Shown: positions 36,401 through 47,835 of the stretch, piece after piece
Position numbering within the stretch: the first letter of the stretch is position 1
Layout: each line of letters begins with the position of its first letter
Source: Phlebiopsis flavidoalba
Lineage: Eukaryota; Basidiomycota; Agaricomycetes; Polyporales; Phanerochaetaceae
Length of the DNA: 64,000 nucleotides
Direction: 5' to 3'
Assembly: GCA_035772785.1 (NCBI GenBank)
Contig: JAOCPU010000058.1
Location: forward strand, 62,001-126,000
The notes under the pieces: model-generated
What the model was told of the DNA's origin: nothing
The model's input: only the letters and a program-made list of their open reading frames with translations
Database searches by the model: none
Program-made: the position numbers and the translations under genes

Positions 36401-39400
36401 GGAGTGAATGATGTTTAGAACGTATCATATGCTGACCCCTGATATGTATGGCTTCTATGTAAGTGAATTCAGCCGAAATCAGCGTGTGTGACGCACATAG
36501 TTGTCAAACTCGACGTACTCTCGGGGGCTGTATCACAAACACCTTGCGGAGCGCTCACTCCCAGTCCCATCTACGGGGATACCGGACTACATACTCTCTC
36601 CTCTCGAGATTGCCCCTCGCTCTTCCCTTGTGTAAGCCCGCGGGCCGGACACGAGCAAAGCAACAAGGATGTAAACGTGGATGAACTGGAGGACATGCTC
36701 AAACTTGCGTGTTGGTCGTCGGACAGAATGTACTACTGTGGTATTGTCAGTTGATTGCGAAGGAGTGCACTAAACATCGATCGGATTCACTGTATAACTC
36801 CCTTCTACAACTGCTGTAGAAGCTCCTTACTCGCCCGGGGGGAATCTTTCCATGCTTGTCACGGCGAGGCGTCGTGCGTGGATGGCGATAGTAGAGCGCG
36901 CGTGTCTCGTCGACGGTCTACTGCTTCACACTTCGTGATATCTTGCCCTTGACGACCTTGTACCGCGCCGGTCCTCTTTGTGGGGCGGCTTTCGGACGTC
37001 CCTTGACCGGAAAGTTGGAACAGTCGCCCTAATCCCTGCCCATGCCCGTGATAGCCACTGCGTACACCCCAAGGTGGCTCTGCTGTGGGTGGAAGGGTAG
37101 CGCTTGTAAAGTGATGGCAGCGAGGCGAAGTGCGGCGCGGCGAGCCCACAGCGACACTCTGCGCGGGGACCCGTGAAGCTTGATACGGTTTGTCAGGTAT
37201 TCAGATATGATTGGAGGTACGTGTGGGTGCTTGGGGCGGGGAGCATACGTGGTGTAGGAAGATGGTGCACAAGGCTGTCTGCAGAGAGCCCAAGCAGAGG
37301 AATGAACTGTGCGACTTGAAGAAATAGGTCCATCGGACTGCACGACAGTGGGGGTGTGCTACGATTTTTCGAGAATGAAGCTTGGAAAGGCATAGCACGG
37401 AGAGGAGACGCACTGGCGATGGGGGATGACCAAGATCACCAACTTGGATGCGTACAGTTGAGCACACAACTGTCTCTTGTTCTGTCCCTGCTCCAATTGA
37501 GACTGGAGAAACGTTTGGCTGTAGTATGTTACATTAGCGAGACCTTTGCGTCTCGGACATTGGATACTGGTGGTACATTTGAGTTCGGACGTGGACTGTG
37601 GTTGGTAACAGACGAGCCGTTGTGGTCAGTGAGGTTTAGACGCCTAGTGCCAGGGGGATTGGTGGGATCAGTGCAGGGTGACCCCGAGACTACGAGCGTC
37701 CGCCGCTCATGCAAAAGAGGCTTCACGGCCAGAAGTAACACCAGTGTCATGGCAAAGGGAATGAAATGGATTGCTGCATAGTTGCATATCCAGACGTATT
37801 TTTCATTCTCGACGGGAGAGAATATGGGCGAGTTCGTCCAGATACACCATTGAATGCTCATAGAAACAAAACCAACTACACACATGGATTGTACATGGAG
37901 CCCAGCCTTCGCGAATGAAATCACGTACTTCGTGCTTTCCTTAGGATAGCTCAGCTGAGGCCCGTGATATGCTGCACACAGGGTTTTCTCGTTTATCCGG
38001 TCCTACGCTGATTGCATGAAGTGTTTGTATTTGAGTGAGATCTTACATGAGAAGCAATGTGTCGTCAGCAGCGCTGTAGGGTTTCTCAAGGTTTAACGTT
38101 TAGAGTCGGTTTAGAGGGTGATGTAATTGCTTGTATATAATAAAACGCACAAAATTTGCCTATGTCAAGAGCTATCTTGCTAGTGCGATCAAACGAATAA
38201 ACAATCTGCCTCAAATTTTGGCGTGTGATACATGCACGCATGCATATTTGTGCTACGAGAATACTATACAATCGATACTATACAATCGATACAACAGGGC
38301 TGTGTTACGACGCATCAAGCTGAATAAATAAGATACATACCACTAGCTCTATCAATAAGGATTTGGCCATCTTCCAAGTTCAAATGCCTCAGAGGCGGAT
38401 TTCCACTAGCGGATGCGGGCCATATACTGGCTCGACCGATTTATGAATAATTTCTAGTTATATTTTTGGCACACAGGCTTTCTGATTTACTTGTCTACCG
38501 GTAATTCACCAGGCGCTTCCTACGCTACACCAACTCTATCCCATGAACACACAGATTTGTTGCTGCCTGAAATAAGTGTATGTTGCTCAATAAGAATAAA
38601 ATTGATGATTTTATGGGAGGAAAATATAGGTACCTACCAGTGGCAGAGTTAAGGACATATGGTCGCAAGTGAACCGACTGTGACGCGAACAGCCAACGCG
38701 ACAGTGTCGCACGCGTGTGGGTGTTGCTCAAGCGACCCCGTTTATCGACGCATTCACTCTGTCCCCTGCATTCCTCATATGACCGAAATGTTAGAGCATG
38801 AAAGGTACCATATACGACTCACATACACATGTGACACACACACCGAGCTTCACCAAGGCAGTGGGCGCGCGAGCATCTGCGAGCATTTTCGATCCAGCGG
38901 GGGAGCAGCCTCGGAGAAACCGCGGCGCTTGCGGCGCGTCGAGTTCCAAGTCCGAAGCGCCGCGATGAGACTATACCTCCTTGCTCCCATCCTCCGCCGC
39001 CGTTCACGAGAACAGCGGCTCAATTCCCTCTCATTTCCTCGCAGAGCGGCTCCATTTAGTAGTCTCTGAACCCTCACTGCACTTTATCTAGAGCCCTCCC
39101 TTGCTGCTCGCCGTCTGCTGGTGCTCAACACGCACACCACCTACCCTACCCATAACGACCAACCTCCCCCAAGCGTAGCCATGCCCGGCAGTAAACTGAC
39201 GCGAGGGTGAACGAGAGAACCCGCGAATGATAGATTAGACGCACCATGGGAATAGAAACGAAACCTGCGGGGTTCTTGGTTACAGTGTATGTGAACTTGT
39301 CCTCCGTGTGCGGCCACCAAACTTGAACTCCAGCGACTACGTCTTGAACAGTTCCCCACACACGCGCCCTCCAAGAGCGTGTAGACCCGTTTGAAAGAAT

Positions 39401-39902
39401 GTGAGTATTATCACTGATTTTTGCTTCTCATGCCGTCTCGCCCGCCACGGTGAGTTTACGAGCTCGGCAGCTCAGGTGCACATTCCTCTTTTACCCTGCT
39501 ACTTTCCCCCACCCATGTGCCCACTAACCCCTGTGCAGAAAGCGCACCCCCGAAGACACCTGAGGAGCGAAGACGGGAATTCAATCCATCCAGATATCTA
39601 CCGACGTGTCAACGCACCGCCGACTGCGCCGCTTGGTCATGCACACACTGAGCCACAGGCTTGCACATCCGGCCTAGGCCATGTGCTCGCTGACCGTTTT
39701 CGTGGTCATGCATCAGAGTCCTCACCGGAATGCCAACCCGCCGAAGCCTCACGCATGCCGGCTGCGCATCATTGCTAGGGCACAAGCATGAGCTCGGTGT
39801 GGCATAGCAGCCGTGAGGACAGGCCGTCCACACATTGCACGCCGGGTCTTTTCTTACTCAAACCATCCGCTCACACCAGCTCGCCTGTCTTGTCCATTCA
39901 CC
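36401..39902. other. No gene recognised
   Basis: Frames of up to 141 codons occur (for example 37356-37781 plus, 37529-37924 minus, 38659-39069 plus). None shows a family pattern, and each overlaps a similar-sized frame on another strand. A minus-strand stretch near 37.79-37.84 kb encodes one hydrophobic run (AAIHFIPFAMTLVLLLAV) but nothing around it supports a membrane-protein gene. A two-copy repeat of ACTATACAATCGAT lies at 38264-38291. Confidence 0.35.
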
Positions 39903-40295
39903 ATGCTCCGCCAACGGCCTCCATGCAACACGCATTTTTTGTCTTTGACGGCCAAGGCACCCCAGGGCCGCCGCCCCTGCTCCGCAGAACCCTCCGCCCG
40001 CCGACGCTTCCCCCTCGCAGACCCTCCGCACCGTCAACGCCGACAGCGCGCACCCCCCCTCGGCGCCGTCGCTACTCTCTCGCCTGTACCACCAGGAACG
40101 GAAACGCCCTCCTCCCCAAACCTTGCCGCACTCACCCTCACTGAAAGCACCGCTGTCGGATCACTTGCCTCCTCCACAACGCCGGAGGCTCTCGACGCCC
40201 TTGCGGACGCGCCGCCCGAACACAGCGTGCGCCAAAGACGCCCCGACGAGGACGACGAGGACGATGAGGACATAATTAGGACGTCACAACAATGA
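39903..40295 (+). CDS. Proline-rich, acidic-ended low-complexity protein, putative
   Basis: From ATG 39903 an open frame of about 130 codons in markedly GC-rich DNA encodes a proline/arginine/alanine-rich stretch. It then has a more ordinary segment, NLAALTLTESTAVGSLASS with PEALDALADAPPEH, and ends in an acidic run of D and E. Neighbouring frames also give plausible proline/serine text (SAPSLLSRLYHQER), so a frame change inside the exon is likely. GC-rich DNA continues to about 40.7 kb and may hold a further exon. I do not recognise a family. Such composition is usual for disordered N-terminal regions of basidiomycete proteins. Confidence 0.35.
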   Translation: MLRQRPPCNTHFLSLTAKAPQGRRPCSAEPSARRRFPLADPPHRQRRQRAPPLGAVATLSPVPPGTETPSSPNLAALTLTESTAVGSLASSTTPEALDALADAPPEHSVRQRRPDEDDEDDEDIIRTSQQ

Positions 40296-41822
40296 CGGCC
40301 GCAACACGGCAAGGATACTCACGATGAAATAAGGCCGACCGAGGAATTCCGGCCAGGGACGTGACGGCACGACGAGGCCGGCCCACGTCTTGGCGGCTTT
40401 GACACGACGGTCACCGCACGATGCATGAACGATGCAGTTGACCATGAGAATGACATAGAATACATGACATGAACAGTTACAGCGCGACGCAAACGGCACA
40501 ACCGGGGCATTCACGGCGCATAGGCCACGGCGCGACGGGCACAACCCGACGAGGGCGGCGCGACGAGGGCATCAATCATGCAACAAGGACTGCTGTGACC
40601 AGGCTGAAACACAGCGGTAACGAGGTCTACCACAGCACGCTGAGGCCAGACGTGCACGACTACAACGCAACATGGAAGGCAAGGACAGCAAGGCGAGGTC
40701 AATTGCGACATGAGGTGCATCCTAGCTGGTGGAACTCCCCTTGTCATTTTATCTTGTGTAGTACATAGTTTCTCTGAATGTATTTGATACTCTAGCCCCC
40801 AAATACTATGTGAGATGTCCTGAAGAGACCCAAATAGCAAAACATATCTAGTTGATGGATAGACTCCAGACGAAATAAAAATGCTCTTAGTCCGCGACAC
40901 CGTACCGTCGAAAGCGGAAGCGATCAGAACCGTTGTGGCGCACGGAGAATGCCGAAACTCGACAAAGTGCAGAAACACGAACGCATTGACGTCAAATTGG
41001 CATGTTAACAGAGAGATAAAAATTGAACAATACATTTATGACTGAGATGAACATTCTAGAGATCACCAAATACCCACTAGCACAGCAGAGTATGTCCCTC
41101 CGCAAGGTAAGGCGGCGGACGGAACGGGCGCTAATTTCGGAACGAAAGTTCAGTCGAAGTTTGTGCGAGCTGCAGGAGTTGAAAACATCGGGCGCTTAGC
41201 GTAACGACTTGACCGGGGGGTAGTTTCAGGGGTCTGCATAGTTTAGTAGCAATATTCAGAAGCCAGATCCATGTACGACAATGTCAGAAAATCGGACAAG
41301 TTTTGATTCAAATTTGTATTGGAAACCCTAGGGTTAAGGTTGGCAGACGCCCAAAAAGACGCTCAAATTTTGAATCGAACGGTAACGAAAATTCACACTT
41401 TCCCACGCTTACTACGAAATTTTGGGTTAGGAAGAGAACCCCAATACTCAAACACGCATTGGAAACGATTTATTATTCATAAATCGTAACACTCGTACCA
41501 AGCTTTTGAGCTTTTGATTCGCTCCACGCGCAGTATGAGTCTTGTCACAACGATTGATGTGATTCCCCACTGGACGCTGACGTCTAGAGGTCAGGGTATG
41601 CGGTGAAGAATGGTACGACTACGCACAAAGCCAGCAGTATTTTTTTCAGCGGGCTAATATTGGGTAGTGAGTCCGAGAGGGTGCAATGAGCAGCAACGTT
41701 TCCATCCCATGTAGCCATAGAGTAGACTTACCGGGCGGGAGATCCACAATATGAAGTTGATTAGGCGTATAGCTTTAGAGGGGTTAGACCGACATATCAC
41801 GGGTCCGGGGCCATTGTATCGC
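40296..41822. other. No gene recognised
   Basis: The first 400 bp are GC-rich and rich in CGACG/GGCGCGACG words, and may be a decayed exon. A 174-codon minus-strand frame (40511-41035) crosses this patch but shows no motif. From 41.1 to 41.8 kb the composition is ordinary and nothing is recognised. Confidence 0.35.
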
Positions 41823-42997
41823 TCACTGAAGAGTGTCTGTGTTCACGTTAGTCCCTTTCGGTGTGGATTGCGAGGATGAGCTTACAAAAAACCATGCTGC
41901 TCCATCCATCCTCAATGACGACAGCACATCCCGAAGTCTCGCGATACGGCCTGTCCAGCGCGTTGTAAGCACCATGAGGATCGCAAACGCATCAAAGGCT
42001 GCCTGCTCTCGGTACCCGTCCCCTCCGTCAGTGATGTTACGCACAGATCGCTCTCATGTGTTACGTACCATGAGTCCCCAGAAAGCAATACCTTCCGGGG
42101 GGGTGGGGGTGGTGGGGGGGTGGGGGTTGGGGGGGAGTCTCCCACCACGAGACATATGTCGAGAGCCGGAAGATACGCTATAGCATCTAAAATGTATGTT
42201 ATATTCAAGCCAGCCAAGCTCAAGGTAAAAGGCATCACATACGAATATCAGCCACAATAGCCATGAGTCCGAGTATCACTCCAGGTATATATGTGCACAG
42301 AACTCCGACAACAAAGGCTATCATAGCCCTCTTCGACGATCCCAAAGATGGTAGTGATAGAAGACGCTATAGCCTCATTTACTGGAATCAGAAAACAGGC
42401 TACGGGTATTAAAATAACTCACTTGTTGCGGTCAATGACATGGCTATTGCCGCGGCAAAGAGGCATATCGCAAAGGATTTGCACCTAAAGTCAACAAGGT
42501 ACGTCAATGTAAGTGTCATTCTCACAGTGATGTATTTGAAAGCATGTCATACAACTAATGGCATCGTTAGCATCAAAGGATTCAACAACGGAATGTTAGC
42601 CTACATGCGATGATTTAACTTGTTGCGGAAACCACCCAACACTAGTGAAATGATTTAGGACCGTATTCTTCGATCTATTCATAGCACAACGCACCGTAGT
42701 TTACGTACAGAAGGCCCGCGCTTGTAGCATAGCGATGGAGGAAGAAAACAGCTTTAGTTACGTGACTGTGTTTGCGCCACATTAAATCGATCTCCTCGTC
42801 GAGAGTCAGGAGGTGATCCCAAAGCACACAGACTAGTGCCGCGGCTAGGAGTTTGCTCTTTCGTCAAGCAACGCAACAAAAAGTGAGTTATTGACCAATT
42901 TGAGGGACTTACCAGCCAGGTACTTTGTGGCCAAGAGTCCGTTTATGGATGCAAAAGCGGACAGAAGTTGCTCTTCTGGCTGTAATGAATCACTCAT
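41823..42997 (-). pseudogene. DUF6533 family membrane protein, copy 2
   Basis: The minus strand from ATG 42997 gives MSDSLQPEEQLLSAFASING and LLATKYL. A clean GT..AG intron of about 60 nt follows, then ALVCVLWDHLLTLDEEIDL and HVTKAVFFLHRYATSAGLLY. Further exons give CKSFAICLFAAAIAMSL, YHYHLWDRR, IAFVVGVLCTYIPGVILGL and QAAFDAFAILMVLTTRW with LRDVLSSLRMDGAAWFF, ending at a stop at 41823. Exon order and intron 1 position match copy 1 at 23.2 kb. Frame changes are needed around YHYHLWDRR. A G-rich tract (about 42097-42138, plus strand) falls inside the gene and reads as a proline run on the coding strand. The family's function is unknown. Confidence 0.72.
42097..42138 (+). repeat. G-rich tract with quadruplex potential
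   Basis: About 42 bp consist almost only of G and T with at least five runs of four or more G. It is transcribed as C-rich on the sense strand of the DUF6533 gene (copy 2) and encodes prolines there. Confidence 0.8.
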
Positions 42998-43542
42998 TAT
43001 GTTGAATTCCAGTAAGAGCAAACGAGTTCGAGAGGGATCGCCCCGCTGAACCTGAACGCATGGTGTGGTGTCAAGCCCAATATATACTTTCTCTTCTACG
43101 ATGGTTCGCTCCATCTCACTCACGCGTGACTATGTTCCAGAGAGATCAGTCAGGCCCCGTGAGTGGGACCACTGGTGCACAATCAAACTAGTGCATGCGC
43201 TTGCTGCTATCAATATCTTCAGACGATGTCAGACAAGATGAATGAATCTATCATCATCAATACCCACATGAGTATTTGGTGGGAATTGAACCGAGATTAT
43301 GCCATATCATCGCATCTGGATGTCTCCTCAAGCGTGCATACGTGACGCCACATCAGATGCATTGTATGGGCGGCGGGTGGACATACCAGTAGCATGTAGT
43401 TTCGTGTCTGCAATCGCACCAATCAATAGAACACCCGAGGCATAGCTATCATTCCTATGTCGTTTTGTGGTGAGAATCGAGACCGTATAGGTCAACACAA
43501 TTTACCCGTACAGCATATCCGACCGCTCCATTAGTCTCGTCC

Positions 43543-43638
43543 CCAGACATTACGCCCGCTAGTGATCATGTAAGAATTCAAACTGACCGAGTAATCGGAG
43601 TTTGAACTGCTGGTGCAGAGTGCGGGCGTAATGTCTGG
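43543..43638. repeat. Foldback element 1, 96 bp with perfect 17-bp terminal inverted repeats
   Basis: CCAGACATTACGCCCGC at 43543-43559 is exactly complementary to 43622-43638. Inside lies a second hairpin, with TTCAAACT (43577-43584) pairing with AGTTTGAA (43599-43606). This encloses a CCGA/TCGG mini-stem with loop GTAA. The whole can fold as nested stems. No open frame is involved. Confidence 0.8.
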
Positions 43639-44203
43639 TGACTTTCGATCATCCGGGGTAGATCAATCTCACGTGAGCGCTCCCAATTGTAATGGGGTAA
43701 GTCGCGGGTTTGTTACCCTCGAGAGGCTCTCGGTTCGCGCCAGCGGATTTGACTTTCGCTGCACCCTGCTTCTCCGCTGAGACACAGCGCGATGCCTCAA
43801 TATGGACCGCTTATACCGTCAGTACATGACGCCTTATTGTCAGAATTCTTCCGCGCCGTGTGATCCATGGAAGTGTGCCTGCTGATACACTCAAATGCAC
43901 CATAGTGGCACACAGTGGTTTCTGCTCCATGAAAATCTTTGCAAATATTCTTACATATGAAGATCATCTCATTATCATGTTATGAAATCTAAAAAACTAG
44001 TGCTGCTGCTTGAGCACGGATGTAGGATACGCTCGAGTGCTCGGGAGTATAGCAGAGCGGGTAAGCGCCGAGTCACAAGCATTCTCTGACGACGCGGTGG
44101 CACTTATGAGCTTGCTTACCGGCTTTGAAGTGTGGCTTCAAATTGACTGACCAGGGGCCCATCACGTGAGACTGATCTACCCCCCCGTCCGAACGAAAGT
44201 CAC

Positions 44204-44304
44204 CAGACCTTATAGAGCAGGTCTCTGCACATAATTTCAAACTCCGATTGTTACCAATGCTACTAAGGTGCTTACGCAGTAAGCACTCTGCTCTATAAGG
44301 TCTG
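44204..44304. repeat. Foldback element 2, 101 bp with perfect 17-bp terminal inverted repeats
   Basis: CAGACCTTATAGAGCAG at 44204-44220 is exactly complementary to 44288-44304. Inside are a perfect hairpin GTGCTTAC-gca-GTAAGCAC (44268-44286) and the word TTCAAACTCCGATT. The reverse complement of that word, AATCGGAGTTTGAA, occurs in element 1 at 43593-43606. Both elements begin CCAGAC and have the same overall size. Confidence 0.8.
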
Positions 44305-46804
44305 AGAACGAGACTACCGCTCCATTCGTCGTTGACAGATCTCAGGCTTCTATTCACAAGGCTGTGAATGCCACCAATAGTAATCGCTAGGTGTACTAGC
44401 GATCTTATCAGCACCCTGAGCCCTACATCTCAACATCAGATTCGAAAGATCCCGCCAAGAGACCGTGCGAGATTAATGTATCAGTCGCCGGGAGCGCTAT
44501 CCGGAACAAGGAGTTAATAGTGAGGCCTTGAGGCGTGAGGTTGTTGCTTGATGGTCTCATTGTGAGGTACAGCTAGGCTACGCCAGCTTCCATTGACTGT
44601 TCAAGAGGACGAAATGCTTGCATACATCATTCGTGCGCTGGCGAGTATATTGATCCGAATGTCTAGGGAAAAGTAGTCTCTTTCGTGAGTTTGATCAGAT
44701 AGATACTGGACCTCGGGATGCTGACATGGCCAACCGTTCTCTTTACGGGATCACAGCGCCGGGGTCCGGCGAGAGATACGAGCCTCGTCTCTACTGCGCA
44801 CACAACTCTGTTTTATATTGATCGTAGTCAAGTCTGGATGATAAGAGGCTCAAATAAGTAGCAGCGCACCGATAGACCGTATACAATGCTGTCATTACTC
44901 GGCATTCGTACGGATCCGCGATGAGAATGCACGAGCCTCAGCACCGAATCTGAGAGTCGGCAAGATGGGGGACAGATCGGGGATGTTCAACGTATTGCCT
45001 GATTCACACCGTATAGTAAGTATGGAAAGAGCCGCTGCAGTATCCTTTTACCTTGGTAAATGATTGCATGCGTTTTGTGGGGATCCTTGCTGCCAGTGAT
45101 ACCACTTTGCGCCGTTTGACGCAAGTTTGACGACATTCGAGCAAAAGTCGACAGGGAGAAGACTTGGTGACTCCTGTGGGAGCACGTCGATACAGGATAC
45201 GTTCATGAAGCTCGGTGTAATAGTGTCTCGAGAAATAGTTGCTTTGAGGAGCCCGGCCCGTGGGTTTTAGTAGAGTCGAATACAAGACATCAACAAAACA
45301 TGCCCGAGACTCAGATGGTCGGGCAGCTGACGTAATACCCATTATATAATCGAAGCGTGGTCGCCACGAGGACGTGGCGCCTCTAAAATTTCTCATATCC
45401 TGGTATTTATGGCTTTAAATTTCGAGTTTCTTCGAATCAATCATCAAAACCGTACACTTTGCCGCCATCGTCAATGTTTATTATGAGGGTCGCATGAGGG
45501 TCGCACGAAAACGAGAGCCACAAGACAGTGAATACATTGCCAGAACGGTAAGGCTGCATGTAATCTCGTAAGGATTGACTCGCTACGCAAGCTCGTGGGT
45601 GAATCGTTCTGTTTGTTATATTTCTTTCCTAAGCCTAACACAAACCATGACGTGTGACCGAGTTTAAGACGTCCCGATAGTAAGTTACTGGTTTGGAATG
45701 CGTAAATCGTGCGACGCTTCATCGTCAGTTCGAATGCCGATATCACATCGCATGCGCCGTAATTTTTGTCTAGGCTTCTAGTGAGAACCTTCCCGTCATC
45801 TTTATGTGCAGCAGACGATTGATCTTTGCACATGGCTCTCTGAGAAGATATCTACATGCCATACAGGTCAGGCAGTAAGTATCCACCGTACTTACGTAGC
45901 CAATAGGGACTCACATCATCTGTGGCAGCCGCGCAGTGTATTTGTTCATCGGATACTTGAAGTCGCGAAAGATGGATCGAGCATGGTTGCGGACCATAGT
46001 ACGTATCGCGCATTATTTCGCGAGAGTTCATAAGTGCAAGGAAGGAGTTGAGCAATCACTATCTTACGCCGTCAGCTACTGTGGCACAGTGAAGAGATTC
46101 GATAACATGGACACGTCATGTTCTGACTTACGTTCAGGAAGGATCGTCGAAAATGTAATGAATAGTAAATCGCGTGGTCTGAAGACGTACTAAAGGATTT
46201 TTCAGCCGCTGTATGTCTGTGGTTGAAAGTTGGACCCACGGAGAGTATGGACGCAATTGACACCGAGCTACAGTGCACATGGTATGAGTGATAGCTTGGC
46301 GTTATTGCCTGTATCTCAGTGAAGTCACCTTGTCAAAGCACAAGTGCTGACACTGTATACGACCAGTGTCCTAATCAAGGAATCCGTTCTATGTATCTCA
46401 CGTAAGTGGGAACACATGACAAGATGAGATTCATTACCTTCTGAATCCGGTACGACGTCCGATGAGTATCACACACAGTATGACCGTTATTGTGTGCAAT
46501 CGGTTAATGAGAACGCGCCGAAAGTTATATACCATGACCACTAAAAACAGTGGTTAGTGCAGTTCGATCAGCAATTTGGCTTGAGCTTACCGGATACTTC
46601 TCCTTGAATTCAGTATATCCTGGGGTTTTTGAGTCTGAAACATTATCTCAGACTCAATCAAAACAGAGATGTGCGATGGAACCCACGAAAACACAGTTAA
46701 CGCTATACAAAAACGACAATGTGCATCAGAGGCCGATAACTAACATGCGCATTGCCAATGACCAATGAAATGAGTACCAAGCGCTCCGGCTGAGGACACA
46801 AACG
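44305..46804. other. No gene recognised
   Basis: Minus-strand frames of 130 and 120 codons (45004-45396 and 45471-45833) have no motif or splice partner and are near the length expected by chance. A hairpin GAGTCTGA/TCAGACTC with a 9-nt loop lies at about 46629-46653, flanked by further partly complementary bases (GTTTTT/CAAAAC). Confidence 0.4.
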
Positions 46805-47835
46805 TTAGAAGGCGATGGCCTTATTTATGACAGCATCTTCACCTGATCCAATAAGAGTTCCAACAAGCTGTAAAGGCAATGATTTTAGGGTGAACTCATA
46901 GCCCAAAAAAACTACAAGCAAGAGCGAGGCGATAGGGAAGATGCTTACAATAAAAATTAAAGGCCATATTTTCCCGCACACTGATAACAGAATGTTAGCA
47001 ATGGCTCATCGCTATGCGAAGTGTAACCTACGTTTCCAAATCCTAACCGCAAATAGGCTTCGTTTTAAACGTTAAGTACATAATCTACAAATATACATGT
47101 GCGACGTACGTGCTTATAGTTATTTCTATCAGCATCTGATATAGGAACGTCAATAGGCCCAGTAAGTCGAAGGTTTTCGAGAATAAATTCCCACCGCAAA
47201 TATGATGCTAACGGATTGGCTCCTTTAACAAGATATCATCATTAATGTGGATTTGAGACGAGAGAGGTTAGGGAGAACGGTTACATACCATGGCAACGCT
47301 CCCAGCGCAGTAGGGTTCATGAAGTCTGTTACCATGTTTTTGATAGAGGCCATGAGAAACAAAAATAACATGACAGGCATCGAGGACCCTGTTCGAAGAA
47401 GTGTCAGCAGGATAATGACGAATAGAAATATATCGCCGACCAAACAGAGAGCATCTGTGTCTAGATTTTACTTGTCGTGATCATGGCGAGACACCGTATC
47501 ACTTACTGTAATCCTCATGATAAAGCTGTCGCGCGAGCCTCTCCGCTGATAGTACACGTATGTTTGTACGCTTGCGGCACCGAAAAAAGACTGTCCGCAG
47601 TTAGCCCAGAGATCCACTGAGCTACAGTCGTAGCTCACATTGCCATGAGTACCAGCCCTATAAATCCGAGTCCAATTAGGGACGGATCGCAGGGTAGTAA
47701 TCTAGATAACTTACCAATGAATAGCAGCCCCAGTGTACCGTTCAGCTGAGCGAGAGGCGGCATCACGGTTCGGATGATGTGCTTGAAGAGAGCTGAGGTG
47801 CTTTTGAGGAGGCTGGAACTCCCATTAGACGGCAT
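46805..47835 (-). pseudogene. DUF6534 family membrane protein
   Basis: This is a fungal integral membrane protein family without known function, typical of Agaricomycetes. From ATG 47835 the minus strand reads MPSNGSSSLLKST.., then PLAQLNGTLGLLFIG, the family's first-helix block (TLGALLIG in consensus). An intron follows, then FFGAASVQTYVYYQRRGSRD, matching the VQTYIYYQ.FP block. The next exon gives VTDFMNPTALGALPW, corresponding to the VTNFGNP..L..LVW block. After another intron come a weaker segment and IWPLIFIVSIFPIASLLLV (helix 5-6), ending at a stop at 46805. The C-terminal exon with the usual cytosolic tail is not visible, and one exon near 47.2 kb is poorly conserved. At least one frame break is likely there. 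Confidence 0.65.

Noticed and set aside
37529..37924. 131-codon minus-strand frame with one hydrophobic run
   Set aside because: A single hydrophobic segment and chance-level length; no DUF6533/6534 or transporter block accompanies it.
40511..41035. 174-codon minus-strand frame with cysteine/valine runs
   Set aside because: No motif or exon neighbours; half of it lies in a GC-rich low-complexity patch.
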